In this document: piece by piece, positions 14,992-26,031 of the stretch
How positions within the stretch are numbered: position 1 is the stretch's first letter
How the letters are laid out: every line of letters begins with the position of its first letter
From: Proteobacteria bacterium UBA7415
Lineage (GTDB): Bacteria; Pseudomonadota; Gammaproteobacteria; Arenicellales; Arenicellaceae
Direction of reading: 5' to 3'
DNA length: 64,000 bases
Assembly (NCBI GenBank): GCA_002470515.1
Contig: DKML01000020.1
Location: forward strand, 1 to 64,000
Translations under genes and position numbers: made by a program
The notes under the pieces: generated by a model
What the model was told of the DNA's origin: nothing
Seen by the model: only the letters and a program-made list of their open reading frames with translations
Databases searched by the model: none

Positions 14992-16557
14992 ATGTCTGAT
15001 CTACAGCTGACTTTCTTAGTGATCGGAGTGTTGCTCTTTATGGGTATTGCCGCGTATTCATGGTCGCAGCTTAACCCTAAGGGAGTAAATAAGCTCAGAT
15101 CACCACGGTCGCGGGCACAGAGCCGAGGCCGCTTCCAATCTGATCTAGATAATCCGTTAGAAGGTACATTAAAAAGCTCAGTAGAGCATGAAGATGGATC
15201 GGATTCACCAGGTGATGACGCTCTTGGCGATATTGAATTAGCCCATTCGCCTGAACCTCTATCTGACAATGACCTTAATTTCGACAACGCCGCTAAAAAG
15301 CCAAGTCGTGTAAAACGAGCCAAAAAGTTAGCTAGGAAAACTAAATCAGTACTAACGCGAAAATCTAAGAATGACGTTTTAGACGAAGACGATATTCTGG
15401 GTTTAAAAGAGTTGGATGTTGAACCAAGACTTATGGCTCGTGTAGCGGCGAAGCGAGGTATGGCTGCCAAGTTTAGTGAGCTTACTAAAAAGCCCTTCCA
15501 AGCTGCGTTGGATATTACCCGCAACCCAACAAAAATCGCTCAGAGTGAGGCGAGCAAAAATCGAAACGACAGCTTCGGACCTTCATCAAACTCATACGCG
15601 GATACACGGTCAAGCAACAGTCATCACCAGCAGGTAAGCGAGGGCGGAAACGGTAGTTCGAAGAATACAATTACAATACCAGCGCCGGATGAGCCACTTG
15701 AGAAGCCAGACGGTGCAAATACCAAAGGCGGGATTGTTACTGACCTTGTTGCGCGAATAAATATTAAACAACCGCTGGAGCAACAAGAGTTGATGACTCT
15801 TTTAAGAGAACACGACTACAAATTTCACCGTTCGATACATCTGTATGGCCTCAACCAATTGACTGATATTTGGTGTGACATTGAGCATGAGCAACCGTCT
15901 TCTCAGTTTGTCGATCTAGGTTTGTCAATTCAATTGGCTGATCGCAACGGTGCAATGTCTAGTAAAGAAGCGCATGATTTTCAACAGATGGTGCTCGAGT
16001 TCACCACTCGCTATGATGCACCGTTTGAGTTTTCGATGGACGTTGATGCGGCATTAAACCAGGCGCAAAAACTTGACGCTATTGGCTTGGCTTATGACTC
16101 CATGGCTGTGCTGAATATTGTGGCAAAGTCTCGCGAGGGTTTTAGGGTCGCCGATGTAGAGAGTTGTGCTCGTGATCTTGTGATGTTGCCAGACGCTCAA
16201 GGTGTGTTTATGAAAACCACTGGGCAGCGCAACGACTTATCCGTTATGTATAGGCTTGCTTGTAGTGACGGCGACGGGAATCATGGCTTAAAGCAAGTTA
16301 GTGGAGGGCATGTTTTTGACCTTGTGCTGATTATGAATGTGCCGGCAACGGGCAGTCCTGAGCAAGTTTTTCAGGAGATGATTGACGACGCAAACAAACT
16401 TGCAGTGTGGTTAGAAGGTAAGGTTGTGGATCGCAGCGGGCGGCCGCTCGCACAAAAATCACTTAATACTTTGCTAAGGCAAGTTAGTCAGATTTCATCA
16501 GGACTGCGTGCGTTAGGCGTGACACCTGGTGATGCGGTGAGTAAAAAACTCTTCTAG
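14992..16557 (+). CDS. zipA: Cell division protein ZipA
   Basis: A 521-residue ZipA, the membrane tether that binds FtsZ at the division ring. An N-terminal transmembrane segment (about residues 5-22, LQLTFLVIGVLLFMGIAAY) is followed by a long charged, low-complexity linker (about 25-240). The C-terminal FtsZ-binding ZipA_C domain covers about residues 270-515, with DAQGVFMKTTGQRNDLSVMYRLACS and HVFDLVLIMNVPATGSPEQVF. It is much longer than the E. coli protein (about 330 residues), mainly through the linker, which holds a basic patch (KKPSRVKRAKKLARKTKS). The place between smc and ligA supports the call. A terminator follows. Confidence 0.92.
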   Translation: MSDLQLTFLVIGVLLFMGIAAYSWSQLNPKGVNKLRSPRSRAQSRGRFQSDLDNPLEGTLKSSVEHEDGSDSPGDDALGDIELAHSPEPLSDNDLNFDNAAKKPSRVKRAKKLARKTKSVLTRKSKNDVLDEDDILGLKELDVEPRLMARVAAKRGMAAKFSELTKKPFQAALDITRNPTKIAQSEASKNRNDSFGPSSNSYADTRSSNSHHQQVSEGGNGSSKNTITIPAPDEPLEKPDGANTKGGIVTDLVARINIKQPLEQQELMTLLREHDYKFHRSIHLYGLNQLTDIWCDIEHEQPSSQFVDLGLSIQLADRNGAMSSKEAHDFQQMVLEFTTRYDAPFEFSMDVDAALNQAQKLDAIGLAYDSMAVLNIVAKSREGFRVADVESCARDLVMLPDAQGVFMKTTGQRNDLSVMYRLACSDGDGNHGLKQVSGGHVFDLVLIMNVPATGSPEQVFQEMIDDANKLAVWLEGKVVDRSGRPLAQKSLNTLLRQVSQISSGLRALGVTPGDAVSKKLF

Positions 16558-16573
16558 AGCATGAATCTCAACG

Positions 16574-16606
16574 GCTAATCTCTTGAGGGTTAGCGAAGTT
16601 TTTTTT
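16574..16606 (+). terminator. Intrinsic terminator after zipA
   Basis: GCTAATC and GGTTAGC form a 7-pair stem with a 7-base loop, followed after four bases by eight T. It lies 17 bases beyond the zipA stop, so ligA probably has its own promoter in the following 160 bases. Confidence 0.8.
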
Positions 16607-16726
16607 GACTTTAAGCGTTAACTCACACAACGCATTTTAATACGTCTGCCGAACAGATCTGCCGAAGTTTGTGAGTGCCGTGTATTCTCAGGTTTCGAGC
16701 CAAGCATTATTAAACCTTATTGTTAA

Positions 16727-18823
<2,097 letters not shown>

Positions 18824-18934
18824 TGCAAATTACGTTTTAACCTATGTTTTCACTTGAGCGTTGAAATTGCTACACAGAGTTAAGGCTAGTGGCGTTGTTA
18901 AACAGTGAAAATATCAACGGCAGACGAACAACGG

Positions 18935-19525
18935 CTAAGATCGTGAGTTAGTTCTGCGTTGCTTCGCGCGTTCTAACGAAACGATGCGATTGCTGCTTTT
19001 TACGGTGCTTTTAGTATCACTCTTGGCGCTATTTCGTTCCCACGCTAGATTCTTCTTTTGGATGTGGCGATCATGCTCAACACCAATTGCTCGTAGAGAC
19101 GCAGCATTCGTGCCAAGACCTTTGGCCTCGTCCTCGTAAAAAGAGCGACCCGCTTGCTGGGGCATATCGTCGTTGTGCTTTGCATATACGGTGTTGATAC
19201 ACCAACCCACTTCCTCGAGCAGCTCAATGTCGAGAAGGTCATCTTTGCTCTGACCCTGCAACATAAATGCAGCTTCTCCAAGAACATCAAGTGTGGCGTC
19301 AAGATCAATGCGACTGTCGAGGTTTTTGCATCGACTGCGTTTATAGCTCGCACGTAATACTTCTTTCAACGACGGAAGAGCAAATTGTTGGTTACCACAA
19401 AAACTCTCGAGTTTAGTCGCGCTAGAGTCGACCTGTAGGCGCGCGCTGCCCAACTCATCAGCGCAATACACCCAAAAGCGTCGAAAAGACCAATTGCATT
19501 GCATATATGGGCTATTTTTAAGCAT
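18935..19525 (-). CDS. Hypothetical protein
   Basis: A 196-residue reading frame between convergent ligA and divergent asd. I recognise no family. The middle (IDLDATLDVLGEAAFMLQGQSKDDLLDIELLEEVGWCINTVYAKH) looks like amphipathic acidic helices, and the C-terminus is basic and Ser-rich. There is no clear ribosome-binding site before the ATG and no signal peptide. A shorter frame overlaps it on the same strand (19045-19353). Coding potential is plausible but unproven. Confidence 0.45.
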   Translation of the reverse strand: MLKNSPYMQCNWSFRRFWVYCADELGSARLQVDSSATKLESFCGNQQFALPSLKEVLRASYKRSRCKNLDSRIDLDATLDVLGEAAFMLQGQSKDDLLDIELLEEVGWCINTVYAKHNDDMPQQAGRSFYEDEAKGLGTNAASLRAIGVEHDRHIQKKNLAWERNSAKSDTKSTVKSSNRIVSLERAKQRRTNSRS

Positions 19526-19624
19526 TGATTTTTATTCGCTATGATAAAATTATGGGCCGTTTTAGAGCCTCTTAGTATCTCAAACCGCACTTCATGCGAG
19601 CGATTTGATGTTTATACTAAATTG

Positions 19625-19660
19625 CTGAAATCACCAGTGTTGACGTTTCGGTTTTTTTTT
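19625..19660 (+). terminator. Terminator-like hairpin with no upstream gene on its strand
   Basis: CTGAAA-TCA pairs with TGA-cg-TTTCGG (one G-U pair, a two-base bulge), and nine T follow at 19652-19660. The nearest plus-strand gene upstream is ligA, about 800 bases away, with a minus-strand frame between. It may end a small RNA, or a long ligA transcript that runs antisense to the hypothetical gene. Confidence 0.45.
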
Positions 19661-19835
19661 AGTAATTGAGCAAACAGTAGATCATAATCGTTTAACTTTG
19701 GCAAAGGTCTGTGCGTTCTGTAAAGCACCGATTTTTAGTCTTGGAATTGTGGGGGGGGGATTACGTTGCGGCGTCTAACCTACTGCTCGTATTAACAATA
19801 TCTTTAGTGCCTTTTAACGATAGCTTTAAATAAAA

Positions 19836-19859
19836 GGTGCTGTTCTGCAGAACGGCACC
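19836..19859. repeat. Near-perfect 24-base palindrome upstream of asd
   Basis: GGTGCTGTTC (19836-19845) pairs with GAACGGCACC (19850-19859) around TGCA; the single mismatch becomes a G-U pair in RNA. On the minus strand it is followed by TTTTATTT, so it could terminate antisense transcription entering from asd. On the plus strand it lies in the asd leader or promoter. Confidence 0.5.
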
Positions 19860-19920
19860 AAAACCGTCAGCGCAGGGCACAGCCTAAGCTGCACACACCT
19901 TTAGAGTGTAGAGAGACAAA

Positions 19921-20946
19921 ATGAGTGACAAACTAGTTAACGTAGCGATAGTTGGTGCAACTGGCGCAGTGGGGGAAACGATTCTTGAGGTGCTTGAGGA
20001 AAGAGACTTTCCGGTCGATCAAATTTTCTTATTGGCAAGTGAGCGCTCTGCCGGGCTAACAAGAAAGTTTAGAAATAAATCGATTAAAATTTTGGACCTC
20101 GCCGATTTCGATTTTTCGCAAGTTCAAATAGGCTTGTTTTCAGCGGGTGGAGCTTTGTCTGCGGAGTACGCGCCCAAGGCTGCCGCGGCAGGTTGTATTG
20201 TGATCGACAACACGTCCCACTTTCGTTACGACGATGACAAACCTTTAGTTGTACCTGAAGTGAACGCCCATGCGATTGCCGATTACAAGAAGACTAATAT
20301 CATAGCCAATCCAAATTGTTCGACTATTCAAATGGTGGTTGCGTTAAAACCAATTCATGATGCCGTTGGCATTGAGCGAATTAATGTTGCTACTTACCAG
20401 GCCGTATCTGGGTCAGGTAAGGTGGCTATGGAGGAATTAGCAAAACAAACCGCGAGCTTGTTGAACGGTAAGCCGATAGTCTCAGAAGTCTACCCTAAGC
20501 AGATTGCGTTTAATGTTATTCCACAGATTGATGTGTTTGAGGATAACGGGTATACCCGAGAAGAGATGAAAATGATTTGGGAAACCCAGAAAATCATGGG
20601 CGACAAATCGATTCAAGTTAATCCAACGGCGGTTAGAGTTCCCGTTTTTTATGGCCATTCTGAAGCGTGTCATATCGAAACTCGTGAAAAAATTACGGCC
20701 GATCAAGCGCTTAAGTTGTTGCGAAAAGCACCTGGCGTTAAGGTTTTGGATAAGCGAAAAGAGGGGGGTTACCCAACGCCTGTAACAGACGCTTCGGGTA
20801 AAGATGCCGTTTTTGTGGGTAGAGTTAGAGAAGACGTTTCGCATCCGCGCGGTTTAAACCTTTGGGTTGTGTCAGACAATGTTCGCAAAGGCGCCGCCAC
20901 TAATAGCGTTCAGATAGCTGAGTTGCTGGTCAAAGATTACCTTTAG
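19921..20946 (+). CDS. asd: Aspartate-semialdehyde dehydrogenase
   Basis: A 341-residue enzyme that reduces aspartyl phosphate to aspartate semialdehyde with NADPH, the branch point for lysine/diaminopimelate, threonine and methionine. The NADP motif VGATGAVGETILEVL is at residues 10-24. The catalytic Cys lies in NPNCSTIQM (about residue 136). The C-terminal region has the substrate-binding Arg/His stretch (VRVPVFYGHSEACHIET). It belongs to the Asd group common in Pseudomonas and Gram-positive bacteria. dapA, dapD and dapE for the downstream lysine branch are elsewhere in the window. Confidence 0.97.
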   Translation: MSDKLVNVAIVGATGAVGETILEVLEERDFPVDQIFLLASERSAGLTRKFRNKSIKILDLADFDFSQVQIGLFSAGGALSAEYAPKAAAAGCIVIDNTSHFRYDDDKPLVVPEVNAHAIADYKKTNIIANPNCSTIQMVVALKPIHDAVGIERINVATYQAVSGSGKVAMEELAKQTASLLNGKPIVSEVYPKQIAFNVIPQIDVFEDNGYTREEMKMIWETQKIMGDKSIQVNPTAVRVPVFYGHSEACHIETREKITADQALKLLRKAPGVKVLDKRKEGGYPTPVTDASGKDAVFVGRVREDVSHPRGLNLWVVSDNVRKGAATNSVQIAELLVKDYL

Positions 20947-21480
20947 CAAAGAGAATGTGTGGAAAGGGGGGTTATGGCTTCGTTCATTTTGGACGAATAC
21001 ATTTTATTCAGAAGTTAGTTGGCAGATTGCGTGAATCTTGCCTAAAACTTATGTAAGTTGTTACAATGTGTCGCTAAATGCTTAAGATTAAAGAGATTTT
21101 TATAATAAAAAACGGTATAAACAAGGTGACGACTAAATTTTCGTCTTAGACAAATGATTTAATCACAAACCACGTACTTTTTTATGATGAATATGGGGTT
21201 GGTCGTCATTGTCTATTATTGAAGATGATGTTGGATTTGTTGAAGCAGTTATTGGGCGGTGCTTTTAACGATTGAAAGAATTTAGGTTTCTGGGTTTAAT
21301 TCCATGCCATCTATCCGTTTATAAGCACTTTTTATAATAAGTTGTGATGGCAAATGTGGAAGGGGTTAGAAAATTGGGTCGTTTTTATATTGCCCGTTTT
21401 CTATGGTGTTGATAGGTTAAATAGCCAAAGAATGTAAATACATTTCTGCAGCATAATTACGGTTTAAAGAAAAAGAATAA
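20947..21480. other. AT-rich gene-free region before fimV
   Basis: No convincing reading frame or structured RNA is seen in these 534 bases. A 12-base motif, TTTTTATAATAA, occurs twice (21097 and 21329), and GACGA...TCGTC at about 21129-21145 can form a short hairpin. The fimV promoter presumably lies near the right end. Confidence 0.4.
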
Positions 21481-24390
21481 ATGATGGCTACACAACGAGT
21501 ATTTAAAGTAGTAACTGCACTAACTACAAGCATGGTTGCTGGCCTGTCGATGAGTATGGCATTTGCACTTGGGCTTGGCTCTTTAGAAGTGCAGTCTAAT
21601 CTTGATCAACCGCTAGATGGGATAATTGAGTTACGTCTTGCGCCAGGCGACGAAGTTGCCTCGATTGATGCACGAATTGCGTCTCGCGAAGAATTTGAAG
21701 ATTTAGGCATAGATTATCCAGAATACTTGGGCTCAGTGAGGTTGTTGGTTGAAGATCGCGCCGGTGTGGCCGTACTAAGGCTGTTAAGTGATTCAATTAT
21801 TAATGAACCGTTTGTTCATTTACTTGTTAGAGTCGATTGGTCGGGTGGTAGCTTTTTGCGCGAATATACCGCTTTAATAGACCCTCCAATCTATGCCTCA
21901 GAGACTCCCCCCGCAATTTCTCAGCCACGCGCAGTTGAAGACCAAGTTAATGCTTATACCAACGATAGTTTACGAGGGCTAGAGCCTCTGGAAGACGTCG
22001 ATACAGAGGCTTTAAGTACTGAGCCTGATGGCTCTGTAGATGAGGTTATAAATCAGTCTACGAGCGAACTTTCCGAAGATTATACTAAATCGAGTGATTA
22101 CATTTCTTTTGAGGATGTACAGGCTTCGGGTGACACATCTGAGGGCTATACCGCCGAGTCTCTCGATGAGTATGCGCAAGATACAGATGCCTTGTACGGA
22201 CCTGTGGTTGCAGGTGAGTCTTTAAGCTTAATAGCATCCGAGTTACAAGCACAGTTTCCTGATTTGAGTATCTATCAGATTATGAAAGTCATGTTCGAAG
22301 AAAATCAAAGTGCCTTTATAAAAGGTAATATCAATGGCTTATTGAAAGGCTCTATATTAAAGATTGGCGATATCAACGCCATTCGTGCCGTAGAGCTTTC
22401 TGACGCGCGAGAATTTTACAGAGACCAACTTCAAGATTGGGACCCCGCATATCTAATTGCCGGTTCTGACTCTAGTGATGACGGCGTTCGCGTCTCTCAA
22501 GACGATTATGCGTTTAGTGACGAAGTAAGTACTGATGGATACCAATCTTCTGGAGACACGTCTGCAGCGAGCGCGAGCACCTCTGATGCATTTAGGGTGG
22601 GTGCGGCGAGTGATGCCGAGACTTTTGTATCAAGCTCACAGTCTAATTCGCGAGAAGGTGAAGTCATAGCCCTACGTGATCAAATCACTCAGTTGGAGAC
22701 TTCGTTGGTTTCTTCATCTCAACAGAATCAAGAATTAACCGAACGAATTTCTATACTTGAAAGCCAACTTACAGATCTTAATCGATTGATGGCGCTTGGT
22801 GTTGAAGACGCCGATATGGCCAATTTGGAAGCAACTCTTGCAGCTCAAAACAATTTACAGGACATTAGCGATTCTACTGGTAGCAATACTCAGCGCGATT
22901 CTAATGCGAACTCAGTCAATGAGCTCAATGGAGATCTGCATGACGAGCGCAATGGCCAACTTGATGAGGAGCTTAGTGTAACTAATGCGAACAGCGGCTT
23001 TGAAGTACTCGATCTTGATGCGCAAGACCTCGAATTAAATGGTAACGCCGAACTGGATAACGGAGAAGGTGGAATCGAAGAAATTGATAGCAGCGGTGCC
23101 GACGTAAATAAACCAAGCCCAATTAAGATTAAAGGCAGTCAAGGCTTTATCGGAAATGCTTGGGATGCGGTTCAAGACTCTGGGTTGGGTCGGATCATTG
23201 CTGGAGTTGGCGCTTTACTTTTGGCGGGGCTTGCGTTGCTCGTATATCGTCGTCGACAAGCTGACGAGGAGTTTGAGGTAAGCATGTTGTCTATCGAAAC
23301 GGCGACAACAATAGATCACCCGGGTGACGAAGAACCGTCGGGTTTTGATGTCTCGGTATCTGAAGAGGTGGGCAGCAAACGTGATAAAGAAACATCATTT
23401 TTAACTGTTTACAGCGACAGTGATGCTGTTGTTCAAGCTGATGAGGTTGATCCTATTGCCGAAGCTGATGTTTACATAGCCTATGGGCGTGATGAGCAAG
23501 CCGAAGAAGTGCTCTTGGATGGGGTCGCAACCAGCCCAACAAGAATCGATATTAAACACAAGCTTTTGGCCCTCTATCACAAGAACGAAAACATACATGG
23601 TTTTGAACGCGTAGCTGAAGAGCTTTATGCACAACGAGACATTGTTTCCGATGCTGATTGGTCTAACGTTATTGCGATGGGTCAGGAGATTTCACCTGAT
23701 AATCCACTGTTTGATGATGCAACTGCCAACGCTACTGCTGCATTGGCGCCCAGCGCAAAAGCGGCTTCGCCAGATTATGCTACGCCAAGCGAACCTGTCG
23801 GAAAAGACTCAGAAGAGGATTCAGATAGAGTAAATACCGATGAGGGTGCTGGACTAGTGAGGTTTGATGATGTTAAAGACGAGCATAGTGAATTAGACGA
23901 CGTCGAATTTAATGCGCTGGATGTTCCTCCTGCAAGCAATGGCGGCCGTGTGCAAGCGCAGGAGCTGGCGAGTGCTAAGGACGCGATTGCTGCAGATGAC
24001 GAAATTGACCTTCTGTATGATTTAGACGAAGAGCTAACCTTAACCGCTGATGAAGTGAGCTACGATATTGACGACAGTGTATTGTTTGCTGATGATGACA
24101 CGCCGGATTTGGACGAAGAGGCAAGTGTTTTGGAGTTCGAAGAACAATCAAATGTGGATGCAGGAAATGCTGACTCCATGCGCAGTGATACGACGCAGCA
24201 AATGAGTGACTTGGATGTTGCATCTAGTTACGACGAAGCTCGTACCCAGTTTGAGTTGGCCAAGGTGTTTGTGGACTTAGGCGACGAAGATGGTGCAAAA
24301 AAGATTCTTAAAGAACTCGCTAAGTCCGAAGATATCGACGACGATGTTTTGGCTGATGCGATGGCGCTCCTCGACTCGATAGATGCCTAG
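21481..24390 (+). CDS. fimV: FimV/HubP-family polar landmark protein
   Basis: A 969-residue protein with a signal peptide (MMATQRVFKVVTALTTSMVAGLSMSMAFA), then the FimV N-terminal domain (LGLGSLEVQSNLDQPLDGIIELRL, to about residue 130). A LysM peptidoglycan-binding domain lies at about 240-300 (GPVVAGESLSLIASELQ...LKGSILKIGD) and a coiled coil at about 395-435. There is one transmembrane segment near 565-588 (GRIIAGVGALLLAGLALLVYRRR), then a very acidic cytoplasmic region with TPR-like helices. The C-terminal FimV motif (EARTQFELAKVFVDLGDEDGAKKILKEL) ends the protein. Family members organise the cell pole and type IV pili. truA follows, as in Pseudomonas. Confidence 0.93.
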   Translation: MMATQRVFKVVTALTTSMVAGLSMSMAFALGLGSLEVQSNLDQPLDGIIELRLAPGDEVASIDARIASREEFEDLGIDYPEYLGSVRLLVEDRAGVAVLRLLSDSIINEPFVHLLVRVDWSGGSFLREYTALIDPPIYASETPPAISQPRAVEDQVNAYTNDSLRGLEPLEDVDTEALSTEPDGSVDEVINQSTSELSEDYTKSSDYISFEDVQASGDTSEGYTAESLDEYAQDTDALYGPVVAGESLSLIASELQAQFPDLSIYQIMKVMFEENQSAFIKGNINGLLKGSILKIGDINAIRAVELSDAREFYRDQLQDWDPAYLIAGSDSSDDGVRVSQDDYAFSDEVSTDGYQSSGDTSAASASTSDAFRVGAASDAETFVSSSQSNSREGEVIALRDQITQLETSLVSSSQQNQELTERISILESQLTDLNRLMALGVEDADMANLEATLAAQNNLQDISDSTGSNTQRDSNANSVNELNGDLHDERNGQLDEELSVTNANSGFEVLDLDAQDLELNGNAELDNGEGGIEEIDSSGADVNKPSPIKIKGSQGFIGNAWDAVQDSGLGRIIAGVGALLLAGLALLVYRRRQADEEFEVSMLSIETATTIDHPGDEEPSGFDVSVSEEVGSKRDKETSFLTVYSDSDAVVQADEVDPIAEADVYIAYGRDEQAEEVLLDGVATSPTRIDIKHKLLALYHKNENIHGFERVAEELYAQRDIVSDADWSNVIAMGQEISPDNPLFDDATANATAALAPSAKAASPDYATPSEPVGKDSEEDSDRVNTDEGAGLVRFDDVKDEHSELDDVEFNALDVPPASNGGRVQAQELASAKDAIAADDEIDLLYDLDEELTLTADEVSYDIDDSVLFADDDTPDLDEEASVLEFEEQSNVDAGNADSMRSDTTQQMSDLDVASSYDEARTQFELAKVFVDLGDEDGAKKILKELAKSEDIDDDVLADAMALLDSIDA

Positions 24391-24412
24391 ACCTACAAGT
24401 CTAGGTTTATAC
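24386..24412 (+). terminator. Hairpin at the fimV stop codon, likely terminator
   Basis: CCTAGAC and GTCTAGG form a 7-pair stem with a 6-base loop, followed by TTTAT. The left arm overlaps the fimV stop codon. The T-run is short, so termination may be partial and let some transcript pass into truA. Confidence 0.6.
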
Positions 24413-24473
24413 GGAACTTTCACCAAGCTTGACTGCTATGCTGCCGGTTACAACACCGACTAATTGACTGAAA

Positions 24474-25259
24474 ATGAGGTTCGCAGCAAGAGTTGAATAC
24501 GATGGACGGGCTTTTAGTGGCTGGCAATCGCAAAAAGGTGATGTGCGCACGGTTCAGGCGCGTGTCGAAGCGGCGCTTAGTAAAGTTGCTAATGAGCCAG
24601 TCTCCATCATTACGGCGGGTCGTACCGATACCGGTGTTCACGCTACTCACCAGATTATTCATTTTGAAAGTGACGCCCAACGGACGTTGTTCGAGTGGTG
24701 TCGTGGTGCAAATCGTTTTATGGATCGTGACGTACGTATCCATTGGGTGCACGAAGTCGATCAAGAATTTCACGCAAGATTCTCGGCAATTTCAAGAAGT
24801 TATCGCTTTATTATTTATAACAATGCTATCGCACCCGCCATCAACCGGCATTACCTAACGCACGAATTCAAGCCTCTTGACGCTCAGGCGATGGTTGCCG
24901 CTGGGCGCCATTTATTAGGCGAGCATGATTTTTCAAGTTTTAGGGCAGCTGGTTGCCAGGCCCATTCACCAATCAGAACCGTAAGTCATTTTGCTTTGGG
25001 TGGTTCAGGGTCGTACATTTGGTTCGACATATCGGCAAACGCGTTCTTGCAGCACATGGTGCGAAACATTGCAGGCGCTTTAATCGATGTTGGTTGCGGA
25101 AAACGCAGTGTCGATTGGTTCGAGACTCTGTTTGAGCTGAAAGACCGAACTAAGGGTGGCATAACAGCGGAGCCGTGTGGCTTGTATCTGACTGGAGTTG
25201 ACTACCCAAGCCAGTATGATTTACCCAGTCGTCGCGCTACTATTACGTTTTGGGATTAG
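24474..25259 (+). CDS. truA: tRNA pseudouridine(38-40) synthase TruA
   Basis: A 261-residue enzyme that isomerises uridines 38-40 in the tRNA anticodon arm. The N-terminal VEYDGRAFSGWQSQ is typical, and the catalytic Asp lies in ITAGRTDTGVHATHQ (about residue 52). The conserved FSAISRSYRFIIYN and FLQHMVRNIAGALIDVG follow. Length matches the family. It sits between fimV and trpF in the conserved order. Confidence 0.97.
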   Translation: MRFAARVEYDGRAFSGWQSQKGDVRTVQARVEAALSKVANEPVSIITAGRTDTGVHATHQIIHFESDAQRTLFEWCRGANRFMDRDVRIHWVHEVDQEFHARFSAISRSYRFIIYNNAIAPAINRHYLTHEFKPLDAQAMVAAGRHLLGEHDFSSFRAAGCQAHSPIRTVSHFALGGSGSYIWFDISANAFLQHMVRNIAGALIDVGCGKRSVDWFETLFELKDRTKGGITAEPCGLYLTGVDYPSQYDLPSRRATITFWD

Positions 25260-25293
25260 CGCTCTTGCGTACTTACAGTTAACTGACACATTC

Positions 25294-25348
25294 GTCTTGC
25301 TTGTTGTTTGAGCAAGACCAAAGTGCCTTTCTAATAGGCACGGTTTTT
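25294..25348 (+). terminator. Tandem hairpins between truA and trpF
   Basis: The first hairpin pairs GTCTTGCT (25294-25301) with AGCAAGAC (25311-25318). The second pairs GTGCCT (25323-25328) with AGGCAC (25336-25341), followed after two G by five T. The second has the form of an intrinsic terminator. It could end truA transcription or attenuate trpF. Confidence 0.65.
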
Positions 25349-25368
25349 AAATAGCACGGCTTTCAAAT
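25337..25368 (+). repeat. 16-base near-tandem repeat running into the trpF start
   Basis: GGCACGGTTTTTAAAT (25337-25352) is followed directly by AGCACGGCTTTCAAAT (25353-25368), and a partial third unit, GGCACGA, begins at 25369. The second unit includes the first two bases of the trpF ATG. No Shine-Dalgarno sequence is visible there. Confidence 0.5.
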
Positions 25369-26017
25369 GGCACGAACTAGAATCAAACTCTGTGGAATGA
25401 CCAACGCCAATCAGGTGCGTCAAGCTGTTGACTTAGGTGTAGACGCAATAGGCATGATTGTGAGTGCTAATAGTCCTAGGGTTGTATCTATGGAGCAGGC
25501 GTTAGCCATAAGAGCTGTTGTTCCTGCGTTTGTGAGTTTGGTCGGCGTGTTTGTGGACACTCAAGCGACAGACATAAATTCTATGGCGGCCGAGATGGGC
25601 TTAGACGTTGTGCAGTTACACGGTGACGAATCACCTGAGATTCTGGAATCATTGAAATTTCCGTCTATCAAAGCTATTCGCGCGCGCGATGCCGAAACTG
25701 TTCGCCAGGGTATAGCCGCGTTTTCTGAGTCTAGAGCGATCTTATTAGACCCTTACCATCATACCCAGCACGGGGGTACAGGCCTACGACTGGATCAGTC
25801 CCTGTGGCCGAGGCATGAGGATAACCCATACCAAGCACGGTTAGTGTTAGCGGGTGGGTTGTCTCCAGAAAACATGTTTGAATCACTGCAGGTGCTTAAT
25901 CCCTTTGCGGTTGATCTCAATAGTGGCGTTGAGTTAAGCCCTGGACAAAAAGACATGGTGCGTCTAGCCGCAGCGATACTAGAAGTTCAGCGCTATGATT
26001 ACGACTCAAACAATTAG
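25367..26017 (+). CDS. trpF: Phosphoribosylanthranilate isomerase
   Basis: A 216-residue (beta/alpha)8 enzyme of tryptophan synthesis that converts phosphoribosylanthranilate to its carboxyphenylamino-deoxyribulose phosphate. The start RIKLCGMTNANQVRQAVDLGVDAIGMI has the catalytic Cys. VVQLHGDESPE, a LLDPYHHTQHGGTG loop (usually LLD...GGTG), and LAGGLSPENM plus VDLNSGVE are the expected phosphate-binding segments. folC follows after 14 bases; in relatives accD or trpBA often lies here. Confidence 0.95.
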   Translation: MARTRIKLCGMTNANQVRQAVDLGVDAIGMIVSANSPRVVSMEQALAIRAVVPAFVSLVGVFVDTQATDINSMAAEMGLDVVQLHGDESPEILESLKFPSIKAIRARDAETVRQGIAAFSESRAILLDPYHHTQHGGTGLRLDQSLWPRHEDNPYQARLVLAGGLSPENMFESLQVLNPFAVDLNSGVELSPGQKDMVRLAAAILEVQRYDYDSNN

Positions 26018-26031
26018 GCCTATTTACCCTC

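Larger units (their letters stand above)
19526..19920. other. Intergenic region upstream of asd
   Basis: No gene is seen. It contains a plus-strand terminator-like hairpin ending in nine T (19625-19660), a run of nine G (19751-19759) and a near-perfect 24-base palindrome (19836-19859). The asd promoter should lie in the right half. Confidence 0.45.

Noticed and set aside
14988..15524. A 178-residue minus-strand open frame inside zipA
   Set aside because: It is antisense to the well-supported zipA N-terminus and linker, has Ser/Arg-rich low-complexity content, no ribosome-binding site and no recognisable domain.
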